From NCBI GenBank assembly GCA_051453625.1, contig JBOZIK010000001.1, positions 193,841,467 to 193,879,287 of the forward strand: a DNA stretch of 37,821 nt, given 5' to 3'. The DNA comes from Welwitschia mirabilis. Lineage: Eukaryota; Gnetophyta; Gnetopsida; Welwitschiales. Every line of letters starts with the position of its first letter. The stretch's first letter is position 1. The notes beneath the pieces were generated by a model, which saw only the letters and a program-made list of their open reading frames with translations, ran no database searches and was not told the DNA's origin. This document shows positions 12,410-21,587 of this stretch, piece by piece. The translations under genes and the position numbers were made by a program.

Positions 12410-13640
12410 TTACTCTCAAAAAATTGAAAGAAACCTATTTTAGTTTTACCACTAGAAAAGCTCCAAGTTTTGATGGGTTTTCAGCTGAATTTAATAAAAA
12501 CCATTAGCTATAATAGGTAAAGGCTATTACCATATGATTTAGGAAGACATTTACAAAAGCTCTCTAGATTATTAGATTAATCAGGTAGTAATCAGACTTC
12601 ATCCTAGATTTGAAGATCCTCATCTTATTACTAATTAGCATCTAATCCCCTTACTTTGTTTCATATGCAGTTTAGACCAAATGTTTAGCAACTAGATTGA
12701 AATTAGTTTTATCTAATATTATTTGTAATGAACAATACGATTTTATCAAAGGCAGGTGTCTACTCAATAATGTGGTTGTTGCATGTGAGAAGATGCAATA
12801 GGTCAAAAAATTAAGTTCAAATGTGTTCTTCCTCCATCTTTTACTTGTTTATTTAAAGGGAGTAATGCATGTATTGCTATTAGAAATGGTATTTCAAAAA
12901 CTTTTAATAGTGAACAATTAGTTTGATAAAGATGTCCAATAGCTTCTTATCTATTTATTTTAGTAGGTGATTCTTAATGACATGCAATTTACATAAATCA
13001 ACAAGAAGATCTAACTTAAATGTTCAAATGCATAATGATCCCAAATAGAATATTAAAATTCATCATGTAGATGAATTTTGCCTTTTTTATGAAAGATGAC
13101 AAAGCAATAATCTTAGGTTCTTGCTATTAAATAGGTTAATATTGCATGCTCTCAGAATTTAAAAAAAAAAGAGAGAAATCTTTCTTTTTCTCTATTTATT
13201 ACTTATTAATGGATTTCTGTTTGAGCTAGGTCATTTATTTAGTCTATAGAAATTTTTAGTTTTGGGAATCTCTTTCCTTTACCAGATCTCCTAGCAATCT
13301 TTGGCAATAGGTTTTAAGTGAAATTAAAAATAAGATAGATAAATCAAAATCTTACAAGATTTCATTAATAATCCAATTCATGCTATGTAAATCTATTTTG
13401 GCTTCTTCTCATTGTTATTAGTCTTCTTGTTATTAGTCTTCTTGCTGAGCTTCTTCTTAGTAAGCCTATAAAAATATGGAGGCTGTTTTAAGAGGCTATA
13501 TCTGGTTGATATCTAACACTAAAAAAGGTTTACTAAAGTGGGTTGGAATATTTGTTGTCTTCCAAAAATGACAGGTGGACTATGTTTTATTAATTGTTTT
13601 AATCAAACTTGAGCTTTATGTAGCAAATGGATTTTGAATC
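12410..13640 (+). pseudogene. LINE reverse transcriptase remnant
   Basis: This is the best-preserved part of the LINE. It holds the KAPG-PDG-like block (here KAPSFDG), the palm/fingers block, the block before the active site (QGCPLSPYLFIL-like, here CPIASYLFIL), and a downstream block where L1 elements have FIWG and GGLG. The catalytic Tyr-Ala-Asp-Asp box is not intact: near 13060 the sequence reads as HHVDEFCLF in one frame and continues as FFMKDDKAII in another. Stops and frameshifts are frequent, so it cannot encode an active enzyme. In life, the protein would nick target DNA and copy its own RNA there. Confidence 0.7.
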
Positions 13641-13782
13641 TATTCCTATTACTTTTTACCTTTTAAATGTAATAGCTAAGCCTTCCCTAAACATTAGTTT
13701 ATTTGAAAAGGTATTGATATTATAAATTGAATAGTATGCCTAAGTAAAATTAAAATAGGGGTATTCATATTTTTGAATGCAT

Positions 13783-13787
13783 GTAGA
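13783..13787. repeat. Target-site duplication, left copy (GTAGA)
   Basis: GTAGA directly precedes the TGTTAG terminus of the left LTR and is repeated exactly at 21588-21592 directly after the other terminus. This marks both insertion boundaries. Confidence 0.9.
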
Positions 13788-14358
13788 TGTTAGGATCTGA
13801 AGGCACCCTAGAAGGGGAGTGAATAGGGTATTAAAAATATTTTGCAATAACAAAAATTTTAGATCAGAAGACACATGACAAAAAGTAGTATATAAAGATA
13901 AAGAGAACATAAAACAAGTGCACTAGATTTCTATAGGGTTTGGTCAAGCCTACTTCACTCTGAGGGGGCAGCAAATAGCTATCAGCATTCTTGTTTCTTT
14001 ATCTCCAAATGGATCTTACAACTCCTCCTTCATATGGAGTTTGTATGGCTTCCAAGCCACTGCTCAAATCCTTGAGCCACTTACAACTAGAATGAGAGAG
14101 AATGATTTCTGATACAATCGTGCCTAGATCTAACATAGTTCATCAGTGTTTAGGAGCCCAAAGAATAATCTTTCAATCAAGATAGATTACTCAGTGCAGT
14201 ACAATAGCTTTTAGAAGGTGAAGCAAGTTTGATATAGAAGAATTTTAGTAACGCACAAAAATATTCTTACAAGTGATGCATCTTTACAATATAATAGAAA
14301 GGTATTTATGTAGAAGAAGAATGGCTAGGATTTACATCCTTGAAGAGTGTGTCATACG

Positions 14359-14992
14359 NNNNNNNNNNNNNNNNNNNNNNNNNNNNNNNNNNNNNNNNNN
14401 NNNNNNNNNNNNNNNNNNNNNNNNNNNNNNNNNNNNNNNNNNNNNNNNNNNNNNNNNNNNNNNNNNNNNNNNNNNNNNNNNNNNNNNNNNNNNNNNNNNN
14501 NNNNNNNNNNNNNNNNNNNNNNNNNNNNNNNNNNNNNNNNNNNNNNNNNNNNNNNNNNNNNNNNNNNNNNNNNNNNNNNNNNNNNNNNNNNNNNNNNNNN
14601 NNNNNNNNNNNNNNNNNNNNNNNNNNNNNNNNNNNNNNNNNNNNNNNNNNNNNNNNNNNNNNNNNNNNNNNNNNNNNNNNNNNNNNNNNNNNNNNNNNNN
14701 NNNNNNNNNNNNNNNNNNNNNNNNNNNNNNNNNNNNNNNNNNNNNNNNNNNNNNNNNNNNNNNNNNNNNNNNNNNNNNNNNNNNNNNNNNNNNNNNNNNN
14801 NNNNNNNNNNNNNNNNNNNNNNNNNNNNNNNNNNNNNNNNNNNNNNNNNNNNNNNNNNNNNNNNNNNNNNNNNNNNNNNNNNNNNNNNNNNNNNNNNNNN
14901 NNNNNNNNNNNNNNNNNNNNNNNNNNNNNNNNNNNNNNNNNNNNNNNNNNNNNNNNNNNNNNNNNNNNNNNNNNNNNNNNNNNNNNNNNNNN
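14359..14992. other. Assembly gap (634 N) inside the 3' LTR
   Basis: The gap sits between sequences that correspond in the sister LTR to about 21163 and 21318. Reading frames drawn across it are artefacts. Confidence 0.99.
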
Positions 14993-15191
14993 ACATCCTG
15001 ATTTTATAGGTCGAGCATCCTAGTATAAATGATTGTGAGCAGGTCTGGACATCCCGATTTCACAGGGCAGATGTCCTAGTATAGTTAGACTGGATACAGA
15101 GCCGGACGTCCTGTTTCACCAGGTGGACGTCCCAGTATAGAAAATCAAGCACTTATTCGAACATCCTGATTTCATAGGGTGGACATCCCAA
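14991..15191 (-). repeat. Four-unit ~56-bp array of GGACGTCC-like palindromes
   Basis: First motifs of successive units start at about 14991, 15047, 15104 and 15159 (spacings 55-57 bp), each followed about 22 bp later by a second motif. Examples are GGACATCCCG and GGACGTCCTG. Most variants change one base of the central CpG (ACGTC to ACATC or ATGTC), as expected from deamination. The array lies in the U3 side of the LTR. Confidence 0.85.
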
Positions 15192-15258
15192 GCTGATGAA
15201 GACTTGTTTTTAGACTTATGAGTTTGATTATCATCATTAAGAATGCATGTTTCCAATA

Positions 15259-15271
15259 ATCTCCCACTTTT
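15259..15271 (-). other. Polypurine tract of the minus-strand Copia
   Basis: On the minus strand AAAAGTGGGAGAT directly precedes the 3' LTR. This purine-rich word, and AGTGGGAGA in particular, is typical of Copia plus-strand priming sites. It confirms the orientation. Confidence 0.8.
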
Positions 15272-15677
15272 CAATGACGACAAACTTGTATGCACGATTG
15301 AATTTAGGATTTTCAGGAAATGATAATAGATTGCTAAAAGGTCTCTCTGAAAAGAAACTCTCGCCTATAATTAGATAGGTATCTAATGTGATTTACTAGA
15401 TTTGAGCACTTCTCCATAATTAAATAGAGATGCATATCTGTTGTACAGATAATCTCAATTTTTATTTATTAGTAAAAATTAAAAAAAAATCTCATATTCT
15501 CTCTCCCTTTGTCATCAGTGAAAAGCAACATTTAAAAAGTAAAATAGGCACATGAAAACGGATAGAAAATGTTTTATATTATCATAAGATGATTACAAAA
15601 AGTTGAGAGAGTTGTGAGTACAAAAAGAGAGAAGAAAGATAATATAAACAAGTGAGGAAGACTAAGAGAAGAGAAGG

Positions 15678-16751
15678 CTAGTCAGAATAAAAAGGAGAAG
15701 ACGCTGAAGCTAGTTGTTCCTCTGGTACCTCTTCTTCTTTTGAGCTCACAGAAATATCTAGATCATAAGCTAATAATACAAATAAAACATAATCTATCTT
15801 CTTGTTTAATTTATCTGCTATTGCCTTGGTAAAGTCTTGAACCTCATGAATAACCTGAAGCAAATTTGCATTAGAGACTATATCTGAGCTTGTCCCTTTT
15901 TCAGTTCTTTGTTTCTTTTTCAGAGGAAGAGCAGACCCGATGATTTCTGAAAACATGTTCATTTTCTTTAAAACATATAATCTAATAGGTTTTAGTACCT
16001 CTACAAGCTCCTCATCTTCCTGAATGGAGAATTAATGATTTGCTAATATAGCTATGATGAAACCACTAAAGGGAAGAATAGAGTAGCTAGTAATGAAAAT
16101 TTAACTGATATAAAACATAATAAATTTACGTAAGTTAATTCTGATGTTGATGCCTAGACAAAATAGAATGTATGCACGAAGTGGAGAGACTTCATCTTTA
16201 TGCCCTATCTTGGAAACAAGATTATGTGTGAAAATCTGAAATAGAACTCAATAAAATGGTTTAAGCTTATTTATTAGAAGGTTGTCTCTCCAATGTATGT
16301 TTTCTTTACATAGTTCAATAGTTAAAACTTCTTTGGAAACAGCTTCTTGTAAAGAACTGGCAGAAGTAGTTTCTCAAAAAAATATCTCATTTGGGTAACT
16401 TACAGTGAGAGGAATTGCTTCTAAGTTGATTACAACTTCTCTACCATAAACTCTAGTGTGAATAGTTTAAGAATTAGAGTCAAAATGAGAATTACAATAA
16501 AAGAGGCGTACCATTCGTGTTGAAGCTCGTGTGTTAGGGTTTAGAGCATTCAACCACCCTTATTCTTCAAATTTGTGGACTATTCTCATTTCTTTTCTGA
16601 AGGACGCATAATCAATCTTTCTTTTAGGAGAAATCAATCTCTTGTTCAATCCTCCAAATCAAGCCTCTCTGTGTTTTGCAGAAGTGAATGATTCTTCATC
16701 AAAAGCTAGCTCCTTGCCTTTCTTGGAGACAATAAGCTTTGTTCTCACCAT
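15678..16751 (-). pseudogene. Accessory ORF between pol and 3' LTR (plant transposon protein-like)
   Basis: On the minus strand an ATG at 16749-16751 opens a reading region of about 358 codons ending at 15678, broken by several stops and frameshifts. It begins MVRTKLIVSKKGKELAFDEE. The middle reads WLNALNPNTRASTRMVRLFY, VYGREVVINLEAIPLTVSYP and later DEVSPLRAYILFCL. The last 94 residues (15962-15678) are open: a charged segment with a possible coiled coil (LLQVIHEVQDFTKAIADKLN) and an acidic tail. The arrangement (fold with FY motif, VRG-like strand, leucine-rich middle) resembles the plant-specific putative transposon protein domain found near retroelements; this is recognition by eye, not a search. 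Function is unknown. It stands where SIRE-type elements carry an extra ORF, and has a promoter-like region directly upstream. Confidence 0.6.
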
Positions 16752-16858
16752 TGTTGAGGTAGAGGAGATCCCAGATAGCAGAGAAGGAAAGAGGAAAGGA
16801 GAGAGAAAGAAAGGAGAAGGTTGAAGGAGTGAAAAATAAGAGAAATAGAGAGGTAAAA

Positions 16859-16870
16859 CTTTAAATATAT
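16859..16870 (-). promoter_or_regulatory. TATA-like box upstream of the accessory ORF
   Basis: On the minus strand ATATATTTAAAG lies about 110 bp before the accessory ORF's ATG. The stretch between them is strongly pyrimidine-rich (TTTTACCTCTCTATTTCTC, then runs of CTT and CTC), like the Y-patch leaders of plant promoters. Seven GGACGTC-like motifs lie just upstream. Together these suggest an internal promoter; no transcript evidence is available here. Confidence 0.45.
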
Positions 16871-16883
16871 CCTGGAAGGAGCA

Positions 16884-17055
16884 CGGGCGTCTACACCGCC
16901 TTAAACTCGGACATTTGAGAAAAAAATGTGGGATGTCACTTTTTTTTAAAAAAATTTAAACCCTTTAAAAATACAGACGTCTGGGAGTTTATAATGGGAC
17001 GTTCAGGTTATAATCCATACAAATGTCCAAGAAAAAAAGACGGGATATCCGGGTA
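16884..17055 (-). repeat. Internal cluster of GGACGTC-like motifs
   Basis: Seven motifs related to the LTR palindrome lie at about 16886, 16909, 16930, 16974, 16996, 17021 and 17041 (plus strand: CGGGCGTCT, CGGACATTTG, GGGATGTCAC, CAGACGTCTGGG, GGGACGTTCA, AAATGTCC, GGGATATCCGGG). Neighbour spacing of 20-23 bp is repeated, as within the LTR units. The cluster lies between the RNase H remnant and the accessory ORF. Confidence 0.7.
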
Positions 17056-17224
17056 AGAAAAAGACAGAATGACACAAGTTTAACAAAAAGAATTCTAAAC
17101 AGATATAAGTTTAGAAATACATGGAGGGCTTCTTCCCAGATAATATCAAATTTAGAAGTAAAATATATCATGAAAATAACTCAGACCTGAGAGGGATAAG
17201 AACCTATCCCTAATTTTTTTGTGG

Positions 17225-17554
17225 GTAGATAAAGCGCTCTTCATTAAGATCCTTGGTCATGATATCTACAATTTGGTGATTAGTATCAGTATATTCTAAT
17301 TCAACAATGCCATTTTGTACCTAATCTCTAATGAAATGTATCTGATATCAATATGTTTTGTGTAAGAGTGTTAAACCAGATTCTTTGTGATACTTGTCTT
17401 ATCGCAATACATTTTTATTGTGGGAATCTTTATTCCAAATCAACTAGCATTTGTTTCATCCCAGTGAGTTAAGCACAACAAGCTCCAGCAGCAATGTATT
17501 CGACCTCTGGTGTCGATATAGATGTTTTGTCTTTCTTCTTGCTTAACCATCATA
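17225..17554 (-). pseudogene. Copia RNase H remnant
   Basis: The minus-strand translation contains the C-terminal part of a Copia RNase H: STPEVEYIAAGACCA, then MKQMLVDFGIKIPTIKMYCD with the catalytic Glu of the AEAEY-like block and the Asp of the CDN-like block still visible (CDK). After that come a TKHIDIRY block and a DIMTKDLNEERF-like end typical of the pol terminus. Stops and single-base shifts separate these pieces. Its upstream part joins the RT C-terminus across 59 N (17555-17613). The enzyme would normally remove the RNA strand during reverse transcription. Confidence 0.85.
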
Positions 17555-17613
17555 NNNNNNNNNNNNNNNNNNNNNNNNNNNNNNNNNNNNNNNNNNNNNN
17601 NNNNNNNNNNNNN
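17555..17613. other. Assembly gap (59 N) in pol
   Basis: Short gap between the SYSDATWV block and the rest of RNase H. Copia elements have more RNase H residues here, so the true length is uncertain. Confidence 0.99.
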
Positions 17614-18158
17614 CTACCCAAGTTGCATCACTATAACTAATAAGATCAAGTGTAGTATCTATGAATACAATAAACCAAAATTCTGAGTATGTTTTAAATA
17701 TTTTAGGATTTTTTTCACACACATATAGTGGAATTCTTTTAGATCTGATTAATACCTGACACAAACACCTACACTGTAGCTATGTCAAGTCTACTTGCTG
17801 TAACATATAAAATACTTCCAATTGATTCTCTAAATAGCTTCTGATTGATTTGCTTACCTTTATCATCTTTACTTCTCTTAACACTAATAAATAAAGGTGT
17901 TCGAGAATCTTTTCCATTGCTCATATCATATTTCTTAATAATGGCTTAAATATACTTGGTTTGACTAATAAAGATGTCATTTTTTAATTGCTTGATTTGT
18001 AAACCAAGAAAGAAATTTAGCTCTCCTACGTGACCATTTGACATGGTTTGTGCCATTTCAATTAGAACATAATTCCTTCTTTCCATAACACTATTTTGTT
18101 GAGGAGATCTAGGAGCTCCTCTGTCTTTTCTGATAGTTTTAAGAGGAATCCTTGTTCC
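17614..18158 (-). pseudogene. Integrase-to-RT remnant joined by in-frame deletions
   Basis: From 18158 down to a stop at 17948 the minus strand is open in one frame. It starts with an integrase piece (TIRKDRG, then APRSPQQNSVMERRN) and passes at about 18035-18045 straight into the RT C-terminus (VGELNFFLGLQIKQLKNDIF). Relative to intact Copia pol, about 20 residues are missing between DRG and APR, so the last Asp and the catalytic Glu are 13 instead of about 35 residues apart. The rest of integrase and nearly all RT, including the Tyr-Val-Asp-Asp palm, are also absent. After the stop, RT C-terminus continues in shifted frames (LFRESIGSILYVTASRLDIA, then SEFWFIVFIDTTLDLISYSD). It cannot encode active integrase or RT. 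Confidence 0.85.
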
Positions 18159-18260
18159 NNNNNNNNNNNNNNNNNNNNNNNNNNNNNNNNNNNNNNNNNN
18201 NNNNNNNNNNNNNNNNNNNNNNNNNNNNNNNNNNNNNNNNNNNNNNNNNNNNNNNNNNNN
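18159..18260. other. Assembly gap (102 N) in integrase
   Basis: Gap between the first integrase Asp region (LIHIDLVEP on the minus strand) and the second (TIRKDRG). A length near 100 bp is shorter than I would expect for this interval in an intact element. Confidence 0.99.
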
Positions 18261-18890
18261 AGATAATATTTTCTACCACTAGTACTCCTCGTCTAGATTG
18301 GTTCAACAAGGTCTATATGGATAAGATCTAGTAGTTTGTTTGAAGTGATATCCTTTTTGCTAGAAAAGCTAGATCTAACCAATTTTCCTTTAATGCAAGC
18401 CTCACAAATTTTTCCTTAAGCTATGTTCAACTTTGGAATACCTTTGATTATTTCTTTTAAGGATATAGTTTTCAAATCTTTCATATTCATGTGTCTTAGA
18501 CGTCTATGTCATAAATCAACCTCATTGACTTGGGTCAATCACATCGTTCATTAGGTTTATCACCACAGCCTAGAATATACATGCATTTTGATCTCACACT
18601 AGTAATAACCTCTTGATTTGTTATAGTATTTCTGATAACACATTTGTCATGATAAAAAGATACTGCATCTTCTCTATCACAAATCTGAGAGATACTAAGA
18701 ATATTATACTTCAGTCCATCAACTAAATAATTGTCATTTATAACAAGATGATAATTAGAAGCAGTAATAGAACCCTTATCAATAATTTGTTCCTTGTTGT
18801 TGTCTCCAAAAGTCATTTCACGACCATCATATTCTTGAAAAAAGAACAACAAGCTTTTATTCCCAGTCATGTGTCTAGAACACCACTATC
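18261..18890 (-). pseudogene. Protease end, GAG-pre-integrase and integrase start
   Basis: The protease active-site triplet Asp-Ser-Gly is seen at 18882-18890 (WYLDSG), but one base is lost right after it, so the following CSRHMTG block is in another frame. From 18870 to 18535 a 111-codon frame is open and shows the usual block after the protease (MTGNKSLLFFFQEYDG, GDNNKEQIIDKGSI, LKYNILSISQICD). Further down is the GAG-pre-integrase zinc-binding region (HRRLRHMNMKDLKT, then GKICEACIKGK) and the integrase start (LLDLIHIDLVEP) before the gap. These are family landmarks of Copia pol; stops at 18541, in VDL*H and in IA*GK break the frame. Confidence 0.88.
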
Positions 18891-19429
18891 TAGGTACCAT
18901 CTAGTTCTTTCTTGAGCTTTAAAGGTTGTGTGAGCAAATAACAATGTGACCAGGTTATTTTTCACCCGGTTCTTGATGATTTGAGGTTTTTAATTTAGCA
19001 AATTAGAATCATTTAACCTAACAAATCTAAACCTATTATTTTCATATCCAAAGTATATGGATTTCTTTAAGGATAGGAATATTGAATGTGCCCATATTTA
19101 TTGCAGTAAAAACACTTCAAGCTAACGTTACCACAAGATTGCAATTTTAGACTTGGTTAGAAAAAGTTAAGAATAGGAGACTTACTTAAATGGCTTTCCA
19201 ATCCTAATTTGTCAAGAGGAGATCTCCCCTTTTGGAATCCTACAAGTCCTTAGATAATTCTTCTATTTTTATGTTAGCGTGTTTCAAATTTAGTTGTAGA
19301 TCTGATATTTGTTTTTTATATGAAACATTCTTCTTACTGAGATTTAGACTAACTTCATATAATTTCTCATAGGCATAAAAATATCAGCATCTTCAAAATC
19401 ACTATCAGATTGAATTTCAGTTTCTGAGC

Positions 19430-20560
19430 ATACCTGCAATTATTCAATACGTGGAGGAGGATTAAGACGATTTGGACTTTGCTCTTCACTAAGAAAGACA
19501 ACTAATCCAAAGTTCAAGGATTCGTCATTCCTTGATTAAGCTTCATCATCTGACTCATCATCCCAAGTGACCTTAAGAGCTTTCTTCCCTTTGAACTTAG
19601 ATTTCTTTCCCTTTCTCTTGTTGGCACATTCAGATGCAACATCATTAAATCCCTTGCACTCCTAACACTGAATGGATGAAGATGAGCTCTTACCTTTGTC
19701 ATTCATTCTTCGAGAGTCATTTTTTGAATGCTTGAACTCTTTCTTCTTCCTGAGAAATCTCTTGAAGTTGCGAGCTACTAATGCTAGATTATCATTTGCT
19801 TCATCATTACTTGAGGAATCTTCTTCATGATCATCACTAGCTTTGAGGGCACTGCTTTTCTTTTTGGGAATTTCGTCTTTAGTAAGAAGAGTGGCTTCAT
19901 ATGTTATTAGAGATCCTTTAACTTCTTCAACCTTCATTTTGTCGATATCCTTGCTTTCTTTTTTGGTCGCGATTCTGGGTCTGAACTTGACGGTTAGTTC
20001 TTTACTACTCTGTTTTCTGGAACTCTTTCACCTAATCCCCATATGCTGTTCACAATGTTACTGATTTTCGTGGTATACTTGGCCACCGATTTTGATTGTT
20101 CCATTTGGATGTTCTCAAATTTTGTGGCTAAGAGTTGTAGCTTTGAATTTTTGACAATATTGGTTTTTTTATGAGCTACTCTTAGTGCGTTCCACATATC
20201 TTTAGCAGTTGTACATTGAACTACTCTATCAGACTCTTCAGTGGAAAGGGCACAAATGATGGCATTCATTGCTCGTGCATTCATCTGAATAATTTTTTTA
20301 ATCATTTGCATCTCAATTGTCTCTGGGTTTTGCACTATTTTTCCATCTATATTTGTTTCGGTTGGAGGAGTATAACCATACTCTACTACAACCCAAATAT
20401 TTGGATTTAAAGAAGTCAAGAAAATGCTCATTTTGGATCTCCAGTGAGTATAGTTACTGTCACTAAAGAAAGCAGGTCTTAAAACTGCCTGAACTTCTTG
20501 ATGCCCTGAAAAGTTAGAGCATGCTATTGAAACTGATCCTGCATTAAAGTAGAAGTTATG
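19430..20560 (-). pseudogene. Copia Gag remnant (UBN2-type) with damaged zinc knuckle
   Basis: Translation from just after the primer site reads FSGHQEVQAVLRPAFFSDSN, then YTHWRSKMSIFLTSLNPNIW, the normal start of this Gag class (Pro-Pro-x-Phe-x-Gly-x-Asn-Tyr-x-x-Trp). A 145-codon frame (20431-19994) covers the capsid-like core (ALSTEESDRVVQCTTAKDMW, NSKLQLLATKFENIQMEQSK). After a frameshift 19937-19662 continues with MKVEEVKGSLITYEATLLTK and an acidic/basic tail (KRFLRKKKEFKHSKN). The CCHC knuckle near 19626-19668 reads C-stop-E-C-KGFN-D-VASE-C: the His is Asp and one codon is a stop. Gag forms the particle and packages element RNA; this copy cannot make a full protein. Confidence 0.88.
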
Positions 20561-20576
20561 TGTAGATCTAGAGCAA

Positions 20577-20592
20577 CCAGGCTCTAATACCG
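20577..20592 (-). other. Primer-binding site, initiator Met-tRNA type
   Basis: On the minus strand CGGTATTAGAGCCTGG begins two bases after the 5' LTR end (…CTAACA). It matches the plant Copia TGGTATCAGAGC primer site apart from the first base and one C-to-T change. Confidence 0.85.
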
Positions 20593-21109
20593 ATTGTTAG
20601 AATCTGAAGGCACCCTAGAGAGAGAGTGAATAGGGTATTAAAAATATTTTATAATAACAGAAATTTTAGATCTGAAAACACATGAATAAAAGTAGTATAC
20701 AAAGATAAAGAGAACATAAAACAAGTGCACTAGATTTTTATAGTGGTTTGGTCAAGCCTACTCCACTCTTATGGGCTAGCAAATAGCTGTCAGCCTCCTG
20801 GTTCCTTTATCTCCAAAGGGATCTTACAACAACTCCTTCACATGAAGTTCATATGACTTCTAGACCACTGCTCCAATCCTTGGGTCACTTGCAACTAGAA
20901 TGAAAGAGAATGATTCTTGATACAATCGTGCCTAGATCTAACATAGTTTATCAGTGTTTAGGAACGCAAAGAATAATCTCTTGATCAAGATAGATTACTC
21001 AATGCAGTACAATAGCTTTTAGAAGGTAAAGCAAGTTTGATACAGAAGAATTTTAGTAATGCACAAAAACTTTTTACAAGTGGTGCATCTTTACGATATA
21101 ATAGAGAGG

Positions 21110-21116
21110 TATTTAT
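21110..21116 (-). promoter_or_regulatory. Putative TATA box of the Copia LTR
   Basis: On the minus strand CAACATAAATACCTCTCTAT lies about 210 bp downstream of the palindrome array, where the LTR promoter is expected; the same word survives in the other LTR near 14304. The words TACCTCTCTATT after it recur just after the internal TATA-like box at 16859-16870. Confidence 0.4.
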
Positions 21117-21317
21117 GTTGAAAAAGAATGGATAGGGTTTAGATCTTTGAAGAGTGTGCCAAATGTCCAAAAGGGAGCCATTGCAAAGTTGAAATCTGTA
21201 GCTAACATCTTTAAATGACTATATTTTCGCGCCAACGAATAAAAGATCAGACATCGCATTGAGGGGACTCAGAAATCCCGATTTTAATCTGCTCTTCTCA
21301 AAAACTTGAATACAAGG

Positions 21318-21520
21318 TCGGACATCCCGATTTTATAGGCCAAACATCCTAGTACAAATTACCGTGAGCAGGTTCGGACATCCAATTTCACAAAGCGAAC
21401 ATCCCAGTATAGTCAGACCGAATACAAAGCCAACCATCCCGATTTCAAAGGGTAAATTTCCTAGTATAGAAAACCGACCACTTCTTTGGACGTCCCGATT
21501 TCATAGGGCAAATGTCCCGA
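21318..21520 (-). repeat. Four-unit 56-bp array of GGACGTCC-like palindromes
   Basis: First motifs start at about 21320, 21376, 21432 and 21488, an exact 56-bp period. Second motifs follow about 22 bp later (21343, 21398, 21454, 21510). Forms seen are CGGACATCCCG, GAACATCCCA, CAACCATCCCG and GGACGTCCCG. The same organisation, in the same element orientation, is found in the unrelated-looking LTR at the right end of the window. Confidence 0.88.
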
Positions 21521-21587
21521 GCTGATGAAGGCTTGTTTTCAGACTTATGAGTTTGATTCTTATCATTGAAAACGCATGTTTCCAATA

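Larger units (their letters stand above)
10811..13787 (+). mobile_element. Broken L1-type LINE retrotransposon fragment
   Basis: Conceptual translation of the plus strand, moving between frames at stops and frameshifts, gives a collinear series of L1-type ORF2 landmarks. Around 12110-12220 is a linker-like segment (SSALIKRRLTRLH), at 12440-12500 RKAPSFDGFSAEF, at 12680-12800 an RT segment (ATRLKLVLSNII, then FIKGRCLLNNVVVACEKMQ), and at 12930-12970 CPIASYLFILVGDS. A decayed active-site region follows near 13060-13110, then downstream RT/thumb-like sequence (FMLCKSILASSHCY, then VLRGYIWLISNTKKGLLKW). Sequence 10811-12100 is too decayed to assign. The fragment is cut at 13787, where the minus-strand Copia is inserted; I could not recognise its continuation after 21592. 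Confidence 0.75.
13788..15258 (-). repeat. 3' LTR of the minus-strand Copia
   Basis: On the plus strand it starts TGTTAGGATCTGAAGG and ends GTTTCCAATA, matching 20595-21587 over its visible length. It contains 634 N (14359-14992). In the other LTR the matching interval is only about 155 bp, so the gap is either over-sized or hides an insertion. The right part (14993-15190) holds four units of the ~56-bp palindrome array also seen in the other LTR. Confidence 0.92.
13788..21587 (-). mobile_element. Complete but defective Ty1/Copia element, SIRE/Maximus-like
   Basis: Two LTRs (13788-15258 and 20595-21587) flank about 5.3 kb of internal sequence, and a perfect 5-bp target-site duplication GTAGA lies at 13783-13787 and 21588-21592. 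On the minus strand the order is 5' LTR, initiator-Met-tRNA primer site, Gag with zinc knuckle, protease, GAG-pre-integrase, integrase, RT C-terminus, RNase H, accessory ORF, polypurine tract, 3' LTR. That order is Copia. LTR length, Gag type and the extra ORF after pol resemble the SIRE/Maximus lineage. Coding regions carry stops, frameshifts and in-frame deletions, so it cannot move by itself. The LTRs differ at about 13 of the first ~155 positions. Gaps of N lie at 14359-14992, 17555-17613 and 18159-18260. Confidence 0.92.
20595..21587 (-). repeat. 5' LTR of the minus-strand Copia
   Basis: 993 bp with no gap. The plus strand begins TGTTAGAATCTGAAGG and ends GTTTCCAATA, so in element sense it starts TATTGGAAAC and ends CTAACA. 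The usual TG start appears as TA in both LTRs. It contains the palindrome array (21318-21520) and a TATA-like ATAAATA at 21110-21116 in element sense. Confidence 0.93.

Noticed and set aside
14273-15023. Several 214-242 codon open frames on both strands
   Set aside because: All cross the 634-N gap inside the Copia LTR.
19843-20410. Plus-strand frames of 73 and 64 codons
   Set aside because: They are the reverse of the Copia Gag remnant.
21318-21520. Regular 56-bp repeats as a CRISPR array
   Set aside because: The window is a plant nuclear genome; the spacers are themselves repeated and the array lies within an LTR present in two copies.
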